Assembly: GCA_013398615.1 (NCBI GenBank)
Contig: VZSR01000520.1
Span: 48,302,849 to 48,366,848 of the forward strand
Reading direction: 5' to 3'
Source: Brachypodius melanocephalos
Taxonomy: Eukaryota > Chordata > Aves > Passeriformes > Pycnonotidae
Length of the DNA stretch: 64,000 nucleotides
The notes beneath the pieces are model-generated. The model saw only the letters and a program-made list of their open reading frames with translations, did no database searches and was not told the DNA's origin. Of this stretch, positions 45,070 through 55,897 are shown piece by piece. The stretch's first letter is position 1, and every line of letters starts with the position of its first letter. The position numbers were made by a program, and so were the translations under genes.

Positions 45070-45935
45070 ATGTGGAGTTCATCCAACTGCGGAATTCCAG
45101 AGCGGAAGGTGAATCCATCCCCTCACCCAGATCATCAGTAAAGGTGTGAAACAGGGCTGGCCCCGGGACTGAGCCTTGGGAGGCACCAAGATGGGTTCAA
45201 CTCCATCCTCATCACTTCCCAGGGTTTTCTCCACACACTCTAGGCAGGAGCAGGCAGTTCCTCCAGGAGGATTCTGCGGGAAACAGCGGGAAATCCTTCA
45301 TGAGTCCAGGCGGTCACATCCAGAGCTTTTCCCTCATCCACCGGGCAGGTCCTGCTGCCCTGGGAGGGGATCAGGATGCTCAGACAGATCCTGCCTTTGA
45401 CAAACCCAGGCAGGCTGGGACTGATCCCCTGGTTTTCCTGGCATCCAGGATGATCTGCTCCATGCCTTTCCCTGGCACTGAGCTCAGGCTGACAGGCCTG
45501 GAGCTGCCTGAATCCTCCTTCCAGCGCTTTTTGTCCCATTTGGGATCCTGGGACCTCCCCAGGTACCACAACAGCAGGAAAATGAAGGACAGTGGCTCCG
45601 TGAGCACTTCCCTCAGCTCCTTCTGGGGATCCCATCCATTCCCATAAATTTCTGTGTATCCAAGTGCTGCAGCAGCTCCCAGAACCCTCCCCCAGGGCTC
45701 CATCCTGCTCCCCATCCCTGATTTCCAGCTCAAATACCTGGAGAATTAGTGTTTTTGCTGTTAAAGACTGAGGCAAAGAAGGACCTCAGCCCTTTCCTCA
45801 TCCTTTATCCCTGTGCTTCCCATTTCATCCAATGGAGGCTTTTCCATGGCTTTCCTCTTTCTGCTGTTGCGTTTCCAGAACCATTTTTCTCATCAGCCAG
45901 ATTAAATTCCAGCTTGGCCCAGGAAGAAAGGTGAT
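45070..45935 (-). pseudogene. CR1 LINE ORF2 reverse transcriptase remnant, frameshifted
   Basis: Conceptual minus-strand translation gives pieces of the CR1 reverse transcriptase in two frames. One frame (open 45733-45380) has RPVSLSSVPGKGMEQIILD at about 45499-45443, preceded by a match to the region with EVL..PLS. The other frame (open 45776-45240) has GFVKGR at about 45392-45409, DEGKALDV at about 45313-45336 and RRILLEELPA near 45246-45275. A frameshift therefore lies near 45425-45440. Further on, text at about 45115-45185 corresponds to the GVPQGSVLGP...DDL region. The catalytic FADD motif that should follow is not recognisable. At the upstream end, aaagactgaggcaaagaagg (plus strand, about 45761) matches DNA just 5' of the RT core. 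The intact enzyme would copy LINE RNA into DNA at the insertion site; this copy is dead. The core LINE reading is firm; exact ends are approximate. Confidence 0.88.
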
Positions 45936-47009
45936 ACCAACTTTCCTCCGAGGGGCTTTGAACAAAATAACCGAGCAGGGGAACCTCTGGGGCCTCGATT
46001 TCTCTCAGTATTCAAATGGTGATGGAAATTATCCAATGCCTGGAGCAAAAACCTTCTGAAATGTCAGGGTTGCCGTGGGTTTAAACACACGAGCAGCCGA
46101 AGCTTTGTCAACTCTGATTGGAATTTTAGTCAGCCACAGAAATTGCTGCTTCACACACAGTGAAATACACACGGGGCTCTTTTTTCGGTTTTTCGGGGGA
46201 AAAAATAATGAACTTGCTCCTCCGAGCCCTGCAATTCCCGACTTTCGGCATCATCCACAAAGGGAGCCCGGTGGAACCTTCAGAGCAAACCCACCTGGGT
46301 GAGGGGAGCTTATTTCTGGGCGAGGGTTTGAGGGCATCAAAGGATTTCTGCTGCTGCGCCCGGCTGTGTTTCTGTCTTGGTGTAACTAATGGAGCCAGCA
46401 GCCGAGCGTGAGGGGGGAGCACTGGAGAAGCGCAGCCTGGCTGGGTCCAAATAATAGAATTGGAACAAAAGAAAAAGAAAAAAAATCCAGTTGGGAGCAA
46501 AGCTTTGAATACAAAGTCGATTGGGGTGGGCTGGGATTCAGAGAGACGAATAAACCGTGCGCGTTTTCCCTGAGGATGGGCTGGGTCCAGACTCCACGGC
46601 TGAACCACGCCAGGACATTCCTGGGAAGCTGGGTGGGATTTTGGGGACCTTCCAGGAATGGTCACCGTGAGAAGGGATGATTTGGTGCTGCCGCAGTCAA
46701 TGATCCATTCCCGAATCCCAAGAAAACACAGGAAAAACGGGATGAGCCACCTCTGGCTCAGCACCATCCTCAGCACATCTGGAGATGTTTGTGGGGTGTT
46801 CTCCTGCCCAGACTGTGTCTGGAAGAACAGCAGCTCTCAGAGGAGATTTTTGATGGCTGTAATTAATTTAATGGAGGTTTTCAGTCCCTCCAAATACTTT
46901 TTTTCCCTGTTGGAATTTTCCTTTCAGCCAGGAGAAGCAGCAGCTTTGGGAAGATCCCTCTCCATGGCCTTTCAGTATTTAAAGGAGACTTTTCCTTGGG
47001 CAGGTGGTG
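45936..47009. other. Unique non-coding stretch
   Basis: A 216-codon minus-strand frame (46126-46776) is the longest here that does not overlap a recognised repeat. It has no recognisable domain, signal or conserved motif, and shorter frames run on the other strand. Not called as a gene. Confidence 0.45.
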
Positions 47010-47261
47010 AGAGGAGAAGGAGAATGGTTTTAAACCAAAAGAGGAGAGATTTAGATGGGATATTGGGAAGGAATTCCTGCCTGGGAGGGTGGGAAGGGGC
47101 TGGGATGGAATTCCCAGAGAAGCTGTGGCTGCCCCTGGATCCCTGGATTGTCCAAGGTCAGGGTGGACATTGAGGCTTGGAGCACCCTGGGATGATGGAA
47201 GATGTTCCAAGACAGAGGAGTGGAATGGGATGGGATTTGAGGTCTCTTCTCTAATTCCCAG
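47010..47261 (+). mobile_element. CR1 LINE 3'-end fragment
   Basis: gagaatggttttaaaccaaa, agaggagagatttagatggg, atattgggaaggaattcctg, gaattcccagagaagctgtg, ccctggatccctggattgtc and ggaatgggatgggatttgag are in order. The final block is decayed (ctctaattcccag). The aaaccaaaagaggagagattt block marks a subfamily also hinted at near 51866. Confidence 0.93.
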
Positions 47262-47879
47262 AATCTGACTCAGCACCTTCCTGGTGAGGCCACGGTGATG
47301 ATGCACTGAAAATCCCTGGATTATTTTCCTTTGCTCAGCTTTTCCTGGAATTGGGTTTTTGCTTCCAACCTGGAACACCGTCCCCATCTCTGTGATCACT
47401 CTGAGAGGTCTTTGCTGTCTGGGGATCCAAAGAAAACCGCTCCAGGTTTTCCCATCTGTTTAACTTCTCCAAGGGCATCCTGCATCCCGAATTCCTTTTG
47501 TTTGGAATTGTTTGGGGCCTGTTTGTTTCCAGCCTGCCATCCCCAGTAATCAGGGGCTGATTTAATCTCCCTTCCTTTGTGTCCTTGATTAAAGGGAGCA
47601 GAAGAGACACAAAGAGAGGCTGCAGCAGAGGCTGCACAGAGGAGTCAGCAGCACAAAAATGCTGCTAATTCAGTTCCCAGCCAACTGCAGTGATATTTTT
47701 GGGATTCTCCATCAGGAATTGTCTTTTCTGGTGTGTCTCTCATGCTGTTGGCCGTGGAGGAAGCTGAGACTGCTGGATTAGTTTAAAATCTGCCTTTAGG
47801 AGTTTAATGTATCATCAAATCAGCCCAATTCTTAAAATACAAACGTTTCAGCGCTCCGAAATCCAGGGGACCCATCCCT
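47262..47879. other. Unique non-coding stretch
   Basis: No gene or transposon recognised. Confidence 0.5.
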
Positions 47880-47922
47880 TGGGATAGAAGAGACCTTAAA
47901 TCCCATCCCATTCCACCTTCCA
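47880..47922 (-). mobile_element. CR1 3'-end relic, abutting an opposite copy
   Basis: gggatagaagagaccttaaa and tcccatcccattccacctt are complements of the final 40 bp of CR1. It is directly followed by a plus-strand copy. Confidence 0.7.
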
Positions 47923-47929
47923 CTGGGGA

Positions 47930-48085
47930 AGGACCTGGGATGGAATTCCCAGAGAAGCTGTGGCTGCCCCTGGATCCCTGGAAGTGTCCAAGTCCAGCTT
48001 GGACATTGGAGCAGCCTGGGACAGTGCCATGGCAGGGGTGGGATGAGATTTAATCCCTTCTATCCCAAACCATTCCACGGTTCTC
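47930..48085 (+). mobile_element. CR1 LINE 3'-end fragment
   Basis: gggatggaattcccagagaa, gctgtggctgcccctggatc, gaagtgtccaagtccagctt, ggagcagcctgggacagtgc, catggcaggggtgggatgag and tatcccaaaccattccacgg are in order. With 47880-47922 it makes an inverted pair with almost no spacer. Confidence 0.93.
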
Positions 48086-49579
48086 TTTACTGGATAATGA
48101 GGGGACGTGGGAGGAAAATTTACAGGAACTTCCACAAAGTGAGTTTTCCCACATGGAAAAGGGGTTTGTTGGGGAAAAAAGCTGGCAAAGCTTCCGTATG
48201 CCAGGGCAGGGCTTGGGCACCACCACCCTAAACCAGTGCAGGGGACGGGCTGGGAGCAGCCTCTGGGATTGCCCTGAATCCCAGCCCTTTTCCAGTCTGG
48301 GTGCAGGTGCCCATCAGGGAGGGTTCACCTGGGAAAGGGGGGTGTGGCTTTTCCCCAGGTGGGATTTGGAGCCTCCATCCCGTGGGATAAGTCTGGATGC
48401 AGAAATTCCCTCCCTGCACTGGAGATTTCCCTCCTTGCTGGGCTGGAGAAGATTTGAGCCCCAAAGAGCGAGATTAGAAAATCCCTTGGCTTTGGAGATC
48501 TTTCCTGGCCGGAGTCGCAGCTCCCTAAATCCTCTTTGGAGCTCAGCTGGAGCCGCTTCCCCTCCTCTCCTGCCACTCCACGCTGGATTTTCGTGTGAGC
48601 CTTTATTTCCTGCCACGATCACAACCTTCCCGTGTTTCATCCTCTCAAACTCTGCTCGCTTTGCCAAGGCTTCACTATTTCATCAGCGATATCAAGTGTT
48701 TTCCAGATTTTTTTTTTTCCCTCCCGCATTTCTTTGTTTTCTTCCCACATCAAAGCCGTGGTAATTGAGCAGCTCCCCGGCAGCAGGGCCGCTCTATTAT
48801 CCCTGACATCCTCCTCTGCTCCCAGCAGGCTCTCCACAAGCACTCTTCAATCCCGGCACTCGTCCTTTCTCTCAGCAGAGATGTGTTTGAGAGCCTTCTG
48901 GGCTGGCTCTGCCTGGGCTCGGCTGGGTGGGCGCCGTGTTTCTTTAGTGGAAAGTGAATTTTTAACTCCCTGAGGGGCTCTCAGGCTCGGCGAAACATCC
49001 TCGGCGCCGTGGCTTTGAGGGTGTTTTGGAGAGAGGATGGGATAATTTGGGATTTTGGGGTTGGAAGGTGGATAATTGTGCCGCTCGCTCACCCCGTGTC
49101 ACCTTTGCATCCTGATTTAACTCCCGCTGAAATAAAATCTGGATTTTCCATCTTTGGCACGGGGGTTTCCTTCCAAACCAAGGCCTGGTTGTGGTCATGG
49201 AGTTTTCCATCGGTTTTATGCAGCTGCTGCCTGAGGATTAATAATAATTTCTGATTTTTATTGGAGCTGTGCAGAGAGCAGAGGTTCAGCTCCGTGGGCA
49301 GGGTTTTGGAGGAGGAAGGGAACGTTGAAACCCGGCCGCTTTGTCACAGGGAATTAAAATGGAAAACTGAGGCTTGACAGAAATGGAAGAGCAACAATCT
49401 GTCAGTGAAAAATATTGAATTTCTCCTCTGTCTCCTGTCACTGATCCATTTGTCACATGTCTGGTGGCTGAGCGTGCCTTTGAAATCTGTCACTTCAAAA
49501 GGACCAGGGGCCCGCCTTCTGATTCCTCATTCCCAAGGTGGCGATTTGGGATTTCTCTCTGCGACCAGAGCTCGGATGG
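48086..49579. other. Unique non-coding stretch
   Basis: A plus-strand frame of 203 codons (48153-48764) and overlapping minus frames have no domain. A T run lies at 48710-48718. No gene is called. Confidence 0.45.
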
Positions 49580-49669
49580 AGCTCTGAGCAACCTGGGATG
49601 GTGGAAGGAGTTTCCTGCCCGTGGGGTGAGGTGGGATTTAATTTGGAAACCAGCCTGGAATTCTGTGGA
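49580..49669 (+). mobile_element. CR1 3'-end relic
   Basis: gagctctgagcaacctggga, tggtggaaggagtttcctgc, gtgaggtgggatttaattt and ccagcctggaattctgtgg follow CR1 order with a decayed final block. Confidence 0.75.
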
Positions 49670-50890
49670 AACGTCGATTTCAAGCCTTGGAGGGTAACAA
49701 AACTCAGCTCACGTGGTGGAAATTATTCAGGAGTGTGTCTCCCCGTGCCCTGTCAATGGCATTGATCAGCCCAAGGCATCGATAATTTGGGATTTGTCGA
49801 TCCTGGGATGAGCTGGTGCTTCCCAGGCGGGGCTGAGCCGTGGGAGAAGCAGAGTGGGCAATAAATTGTGGCTCTGTGCTCCCACTGCCTGCTGTGCACG
49901 ATTAAACCGCTAATTTGGGTCTGCTCTGAGAGCAGGGCTGCCGAGATCCTGCGCTTCCAACTCGAGGGCTGCCCATTAACAAAAATCAGGATCTATCGAC
50001 TGGAGCTGGAGGAATAAATTGTCCTGCTCAGTTAATTGGCTCCTCAGGCTCCCCCTCCAGAGCTGCTCTGCTGCTTCCTCTCCTTCCTTGTCTTTCCCTG
50101 GTTCCTTATGGATCCTTAATTCCTAAAGGACCCTGAGCCACCGTAACTGAGGCAGAACATCCCTCTTTGTGCCACGGGAATCTGAGAGGATTCCTCACTC
50201 ATTTTTATGGGGATGAGCTCTGATTATTGCCACAGCCAGCTGTAAAAGTGGATATTTCCCTTTCTTCCATTGGAGCAGGAGGCGGATTGCAAAGCCGTGG
50301 ATGTTGGTGTTGGAGGTGCCAGGAGATCCTGTGTGCTAATTAGGGATTCATTAGGAAATTCATTAGGAAATCTGGTTTGTGGTGCAGGCAGGATTCCCTC
50401 TCCTCTCCCTGGGTGTGAAATCATCGAGTAAATAAAACTCAGCCTATCATGGAAATCAAAACTTGAGCCTGACTCCAGCTCCACGTGCAAGGATGGCTCG
50501 AAATTCCAAACCCAGGATCAGGCTTGGCAGGCTCACAGTGGGATCCACGCTCGTTAATCTGTGATTATGATTAGCAGCTCTAATAATAATAATGACCAAA
50601 GAGGTAATTAACGAGGCTGAGCTTGGCACGGGCTTAAACAGAAATATTATTTGAGCAGTCTGAGTCTTTAAAATTAATTGTTTCCTCTAATTTTGCTTCA
50701 ATGGGAGTCAAATGAAGTGTTGTGTGTAAAGCTGGAATGTTGGGAGAATTCCACAGCTCCAGTTGCATCTCCAGGCAGGATGGGACACTGGAATCCAACT
50801 GAAAGTGAGGAAAATCCCAGCAGCTTCCTTGATTTCTGGTGGGCAGCTCCAAGCAGAGAATTGATCTTCAGAGGTTTAGTCAGGGATTCA
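49670..50890. other. Unique non-coding stretch
   Basis: Contains a local duplication (attcattaggaaattcatta near 50346). No gene or RNA gene recognised. Confidence 0.5.
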
Positions 50891-50969
50891 TTTTATTTTA
50901 TTTTATTTTATTTTATTTTATTTTATTTTATTTTATTTTATTTTATTTTATTTTATTTTATTTTATTTA
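50891..50969. repeat. Pentanucleotide microsatellite (TTTTA)n, about 16 units
   Basis: Fifteen uninterrupted TTTTA units and a partial one. The purity suggests that it is young and probably length-variable. Open frames through it read an F/I/L/Y repeat, an artefact. Confidence 0.97.
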
Positions 50970-51898
50970 TACTCCTAGGAGGAGTCATGTTCATCCCAAC
51001 CATCACATGGCACAGGAATCATAGGATTTACAAAATCCATAAAATCAGAGCTGCACCAGGATTGGGTTTGGGAAAATTCTTCTCTTCCCAAAGCTTTCCC
51101 CTTCCCGAGGTTTCAGCTCCCGTTCCTGGAGTGGGACACTCCTTGGGATAACTCCTGATCCAGCTGTCTCTGGAACAGCTGGAAAAGGACATTTTTGAGT
51201 GTGTCACCAGCAGTGTCACACCTGGCCAGTGGAGACTCCCACAGCAGCCACGGGAAATTCCTCTGGGAAGAACCAGTGGAGAATTTCTGTTGGATCCACC
51301 TCTTTTATTTTTATTTATTTCCCCCTCGCAAGCCCCGCTGATTTTTCCATTTTCCATTTCAGCAGAGCTTTTGGAGCTCGTTCCCTTTAACTTTTTTGCT
51401 ACCTGAGGGTTGACAGCCGAGCGATTTTTCCCTCGCTGCTCCGGGAAACCCGGTGTGAAATCCAGGTTATTTGATTTTGATGGAAAGCACTGCCGGTGGA
51501 GCACCACCAGCCCTGAGTCAGATCCATATTTCAGCTTTTCTGGTGAGTTCATGCCCCCAGCTGCTGTTTGGGCTGGAAAAAACCTTGTTTGAGGGTGATG
51601 ATCCCTCTTATTCCACATCCATTCCATCCTCCTGCTTTGAGAATCCGTGTGTGACTCTGGAAAAATTTGAGCGGGGGAAAAAATGAGGTACGTGACGCAT
51701 AAACACCCCCGAAAATATTTTTTTTAAAAAGGTGATTTCAAGCCTTTCTTTTGGGAACTTGCTTTGCTGCTTGAGTAAGGGGTTGGAAAAATATTCCCAA
51801 GTTTTTCCATCCGGCTTCAGGGATCTCATGGAATGTGGGTGATGTTTAAAAGTTTGAGGGGGTAACTTTAAACCAAAGAGACAAAAATCTGGGAGATG
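50970..51898. other. Unique non-coding stretch
   Basis: A minus-strand frame of 199 codons (51028-51627) has no recognisable domain. The end (aactttaaaccaaagagaca at about 51865) resembles the 5' part of a CR1 tail interrupted by the palindrome that follows. Confidence 0.45.
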
Positions 51899-51932
51899 GG
51901 TTAAAATCCACTTTTTAAAGTGGATTTTAACC
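51899..51932. other. Perfect inverted repeat, 16-bp arms, 2-bp spacer
   Basis: Arm 51899-51914 (ggttaaaatccacttt) and arm 51917-51932 (its exact reverse complement) flank TT. The palindrome sits between CR1-like text on both sides (gggtaactttaaaccaaaga upstream, gggtttttaggaaaaaattc downstream). It may therefore have arisen within a CR1 copy by template switching or fold-back repair. Confidence 0.93.
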
Positions 51933-51941
51933 AAAAAGCCA

Positions 51942-52094
51942 TTTTAATTTGGGTTTTTAGGAAAAAATTCTTCCCTGTGGGGCTAGGGAGGCCTTGGAAT
52001 AGAATTCCTGGAAAAGGCGAGGCTGCCCCATCCCTGGAAGTGTCCAAGGTGAGGTTGGATGGGGTTTGGAGCACCCTGGGATAGTGGAAGGTGT
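51942..52094 (+). mobile_element. CR1 LINE fragment, truncated at both ends
   Basis: ggaaaaaattcttccctgtg, gggaggccttggaatagaat, ccatccctggaagtgtccaa, ggtttggagcaccctgggat and agtggaaggtgt are in CR1 order. The 3' end is lost after gtgt, where a pyrimidine tract begins. Confidence 0.9.
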
Positions 52095-52290
52095 AATTTG
52101 GATTTTTTTCAGTTTTCCCTATCCCGTTTTCCTGCTCTTTCCCCCTACTTTTCTCCCTCCCTTTTCCCTGTTTATTTTTCCCTGTTTTCCCTGTTTTTTT
52201 TCTCTGTTTTCTCCACCTTTTTCTGTTTTCCCTGCCCTTTCCTCCCTTCCCGCCTTTTTTACTTTCCCACTTTTTTTCCACCTCCTGCGC
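52095..52290. repeat. Polypyrimidine tract
   Basis: About 195 bp are mostly T and C with words such as ttttccctg and ccctcccttttccctg. A short period of TTTTCCCTG is visible around 52170-52195. The complementary strand is purine-rich, and its open frame reads a Lys/Glu/Gly-rich low-complexity peptide. Confidence 0.88.
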
Positions 52291-52704
52291 TTTCTGCTGC
52301 AAATCGAGGCAGAATTTCAATTCCATTCTCAAACCAGACTTTCCTAGGAATTTCTGGGGCTCCGTTGGGAGTCTCGGAACTTGACACAGCCTAAAGATCC
52401 CATCCCAATGAATCTGGAGAGCCAAGAGCTGCTCCGGTGGTTTTATGGCATAAAAGGTGCCAGTATTGGGTGAGGAAATGCAATTTTCCAAGATATTCCT
52501 AAATCTGCAAACTGGTGGAGGGAACGGTCACTGCCAGCTTGGAGATTTAGTGAATATTCCATGGACGCAGCATTCCAATTGTCTGGAAAAACCATCTGGG
52601 TTTGTTTACTTTTTTAAAATAAGAAAACAGTCCTGGAAGTGCTCAAAAATGGAGTAGATTTGGAATTTCCTGTGTGGTTTAATGGCCATAGAGGGTGTGT
52701 GGAA
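52291..52704. other. Unique non-coding stretch
   Basis: Nothing recognised. Confidence 0.5.
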
Positions 52705-52755
52705 AAAGCTTGGATTTGACCTTGGAGTCCTTTTCCAACCTTAATGATTCCATAA
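52705..52755 (+). mobile_element. CR1 3'-end relic
   Basis: cttggatttgaccttggagt, ccttttccaaccttaatgat and tccataag match the last 45 bp of the GATCTTGGAGGTC-type CR1 end. An A run (52775-52790) follows about 20 bp later. Confidence 0.8.
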
Positions 52756-52859
52756 GAAATGGATTTTATTTATTAAAAAAAAAAAAAAAATCAGTAATGA
52801 AGTAACCATAGAATAAATGGTGCTCAGCAGTTGTTTCAGTTTCTTTTTTTGTCTTTTTC

Positions 52860-52882
52860 TTTTTTTTTTTTTTTTTTTTTTT
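52860..52882. repeat. Poly(T) run, 23 bases
   Basis: T run preceded by further T-rich text (52836-52859). Confidence 0.9.
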
Positions 52883-53142
52883 GGCACAGAATTCTCGGAT
52901 ATGTGGAAATATATTGGGAATAAATGGAAATATTTATATAAATATATTTTATGAGGGAATCCAGGCTCAGGAATAATTCCCCTTTTACGTTTGGACGCCT
53001 TTGCTGTGTGGTAAAACTTAAACTGTGCTTTAATTAAAGACTCCCAACAGCACTCGAGTAAGAAATGTGTTTATTAATTTTACCCTGTTTGCTCACGTAA
53101 GAGCAATTCCATTTTTCAAATGCTACATCCAGGTTTTCCTAA
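52883..53142. other. A/T-rich unique spacer
   Basis: Contains aaatatttatataaatatat at about 52926. No gene is seen. Confidence 0.5.
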
Positions 53143-53252
53143 AATCCTGGAATGGCTGGGGGTTGAAAGGGAGATTAAAAATAATGTTATTCCATCCCCT
53201 GCCATAGGCGGGGACGTCTTCTGCTATCCCAGGTTGCTCCAACCCTTTCCAT
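53143..53252 (-). mobile_element. CR1 3'-end fragment
   Basis: aaatcctggaatggctgggg, gttattccatcccctgccat, ggcggggacgtcttctgcta and tcccaggttgctccaaccct are complements of the CR1 end in order. Confidence 0.85.
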
Positions 53253-55818
53253 CCCATTTTCCTGGAAAAGACAACATGAAAATGTGAATATTCCTTGTAG
53301 GAGCAGCTGTTATTTTATAGGGACAAGCAGCTTTGTGACTGGGGGAAAAAAATCCTTAAAATATTTGACAGGCAGATCCCAAAATATTGGGATTAATGGA
53401 GGGAAAATAAATTACTTTTTTGGCTAGGCTGTGTTTATTTGAAATAAATGTGGGTTAAAGCAGGAGCTGTCACATCCAGCCTGCCAAAAATCACGGAGCT
53501 GATGGATGAGGAAATGGTGGTGGAGCTGGGAGTTGTTTATCGGGACAATAATTTAATAAATTATTTATATTGAAATTTATATTAAATATTCCAGTTATAT
53601 TAAATATTCCAAGAAGGAACCGTGAGGGTTTCCAAGGGAGAGCTCCAGAGCCACCTCAGGGATTGTCCTGCTGCTTATCCACGGCGAATCCCCCAAGATT
53701 TAAATCCTTGGAGATGAGGATGTGACTGGAAACGCTTTTCCATTCTGCATTTCTAGGAATGAGATATTGCCTGGGAAGAAAACAGGATTTGGAGGTGCGT
53801 TTTTCCTGCTCCGCTCCTCATTTTCCTTGATCGCTTTTATGACCCAAGCATCACCTCGGGGAGATCCAGCATTCCTGGTGGATTTGAGGCTGCTGGAATT
53901 TGGGAATATGATCCCAAATAAAATCCCTGGAAATTCCTAAGGAGGCAGCTTAAGGATTTCTGTGTGTGGATCCTTCAGAATCATCTGGGAAAGGGGATTT
54001 TTCTCAGGTATTCCCTGCTGGAATCACCACTTTAACCATTCAGCTTCCAGCCCCAAAAATATTTATGGGATCTCATATCGAGGGAGCTGCGTTTGGGATA
54101 ACTGGATGGAGGACATTTTATCTCTTCCTGGAAGAGATTTGAGAGGAATAATAAATAACAACGGGATATCAAATGCCAGGATCAGCTGGGAAAGGTTTTA
54201 AACGCTGCAGTGCAAGGGACAATTTTATCGGGACGTTTCCAGGTCAGGCTTGGATAAAGGATTGAGAATTAATGGTGATAATGATTGAAAATGAAACTTT
54301 AAATGTAAATTGGAAGAGGTTCGAGCCCACAAACCTGACTGGGAGCATTTAATGGTCACTCAAGTGATAAAATCAGTGATACCAAATTTATCTTCCTTAA
54401 TGGACCCCAAAACTCCCTGGGTCAAATTTTCCATCCCACTCTTCGCTCCAGACTGGGGTTAACAAGGATTAACCTCACCAAAAAAGGGGTTTTTTGCTGT
54501 CACCTTTCCAGGCATAAATATTTGGATTTCAGCAGGTGGAATTGCTATTCTGGTGAATCACTGATTTTTTTTTTTTTTTTTTTATTGCAGGAAAAAAAAT
54601 TCCTACAACTGATGAATGAGAGAAATTCTGGGTGAGAGAGGAAAAAACAGCAGAGATTCGTGGGTGCAGCTGCAATTTTCACAGAGAGAGTCTGGCCCAG
54701 TGATTATGAAAATTCAGGATGAGAATCTGGGGAGGGTTCAGGAGAAAACAGCTGGAAAACTTTTTACGAAAATTTCACATTTTGATCGCTTCTGGCTCGG
54801 CAAAAGTACAGCAAAATGAGAACAAATCTGAAGAAAAATATCTTAAACCAGAGATATTCATGAAAAACTCATCCGTGGTTAGGAACAGCCCCAGGTGGAG
54901 GAAGCAGAGGCTGGTTTTAATCAGCTCCTCCACGTTTCCCCATCTTAATTTACCTGTGGAACCATCCCGTATTTAATTCCAGCCCCAAATCATGGATTAA
55001 TTTGGTTATAAACACATTTTGGAGCTTTCCCAAGGGCCCGAGCCTGTCAAATTAGTGGGGCACAAATTTCTGCCCGCGTAGGAGCTGCCTGAAATTCCTC
55101 CAGTTTCTCTGGAGCATCTTCCCAGATATTCCCACCTGATTTTCCACCTTCTCTTGTGTTTTTCCCTCTGGATTTGCTGGGTTTTCCCATGTTTAGGCTT
55201 TGGTTCAGAGCAGACATGGAAAATCCTGGATTTTAAAGGTTGTTTCCATAATATTTTCTATTCTCTCAGCATGTTTCTTTGCCAGATCAGGAGCTCCAGC
55301 ACAGAATTCATCAGGAAAGAGGGATGGGGTGGAATTAAATGGTTGGAAAAAAGGTTTGGGATGAAGAGCAGCACCTCCAGTGAGCACAGGCATCAGAGCT
55401 TTAATTTAATATTAAAAAAAAGGTGGAATATGTTGAGATCAATTTTAGGACCGACTTAATGTAAATTCTTTAAATGAGTTGGGAAAAAACAAGCATTGAT
55501 TTCACTCAACCCTTCCCTGCAGCAGGGACAGGGCTTTGTTTTGGGCAAATTAGTAAATTTTAATGTAAAAACTTAGAAGTGGTCAAAGAACAAATTCTTA
55601 CCCGGGATGTTTGAGCAGGAAAAGGTGTTCAGGTGAGGTGGAAATGAAATGGCAGCAGCTCCACCCTGAGAGCCACAGGAGGAGGAGGAGGAAAATACCT
55701 TGGACAGGAGAAAATAGAGGAAAAAATAGCCCCAACCAGGCTGGAATTGATCATTATTTGCTTGATCTGAAGGATGCAGTTTAAGGACTAAATTATCCCT
55801 GAATCTGTCCAAGAAAAC
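53253..55818. other. Unique non-coding stretch, about 2.6 kb
   Basis: A/T-rich single-copy DNA with a T19 run at 54565-54583 and a direct repeat of ttatattaaatattcca near 53576-53610. No gene, RNA gene or transposon is recognised. Confidence 0.45.
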
Positions 55819-55897
55819 CTTGGAAGGTGCCCATGGCAGGGGTGGAATGGGATGGGAGCTTTGATCCCTTCCAAACCAAACCATCCTGGGATTCTAA
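55819..55897 (+). mobile_element. CR1 3'-end fragment
   Basis: ttggaaggtgcccatggcag, gggtggaatgggatgggagc, tttgatcccttccaaaccaa and accatcctgggattcta are the last 80 bp of a CR1 copy. Confidence 0.9.

Noticed and set aside
46126..46776. 216-codon minus-strand open frame with a hydrophobic start
   Set aside because: No recognisable family, no supporting splice or regulatory context. Frames of this length also occur elsewhere in the window in obvious repeats and by chance.
48153..48764. 203-codon plus-strand open frame
   Set aside because: No domain, compositionally like neighbouring DNA, and opposed by several minus-strand frames.
54317..54345. tRNA T-arm-like text aggttcgagcccacaaacct
   Set aside because: No cloverleaf could be formed around it and no A box was seen upstream.
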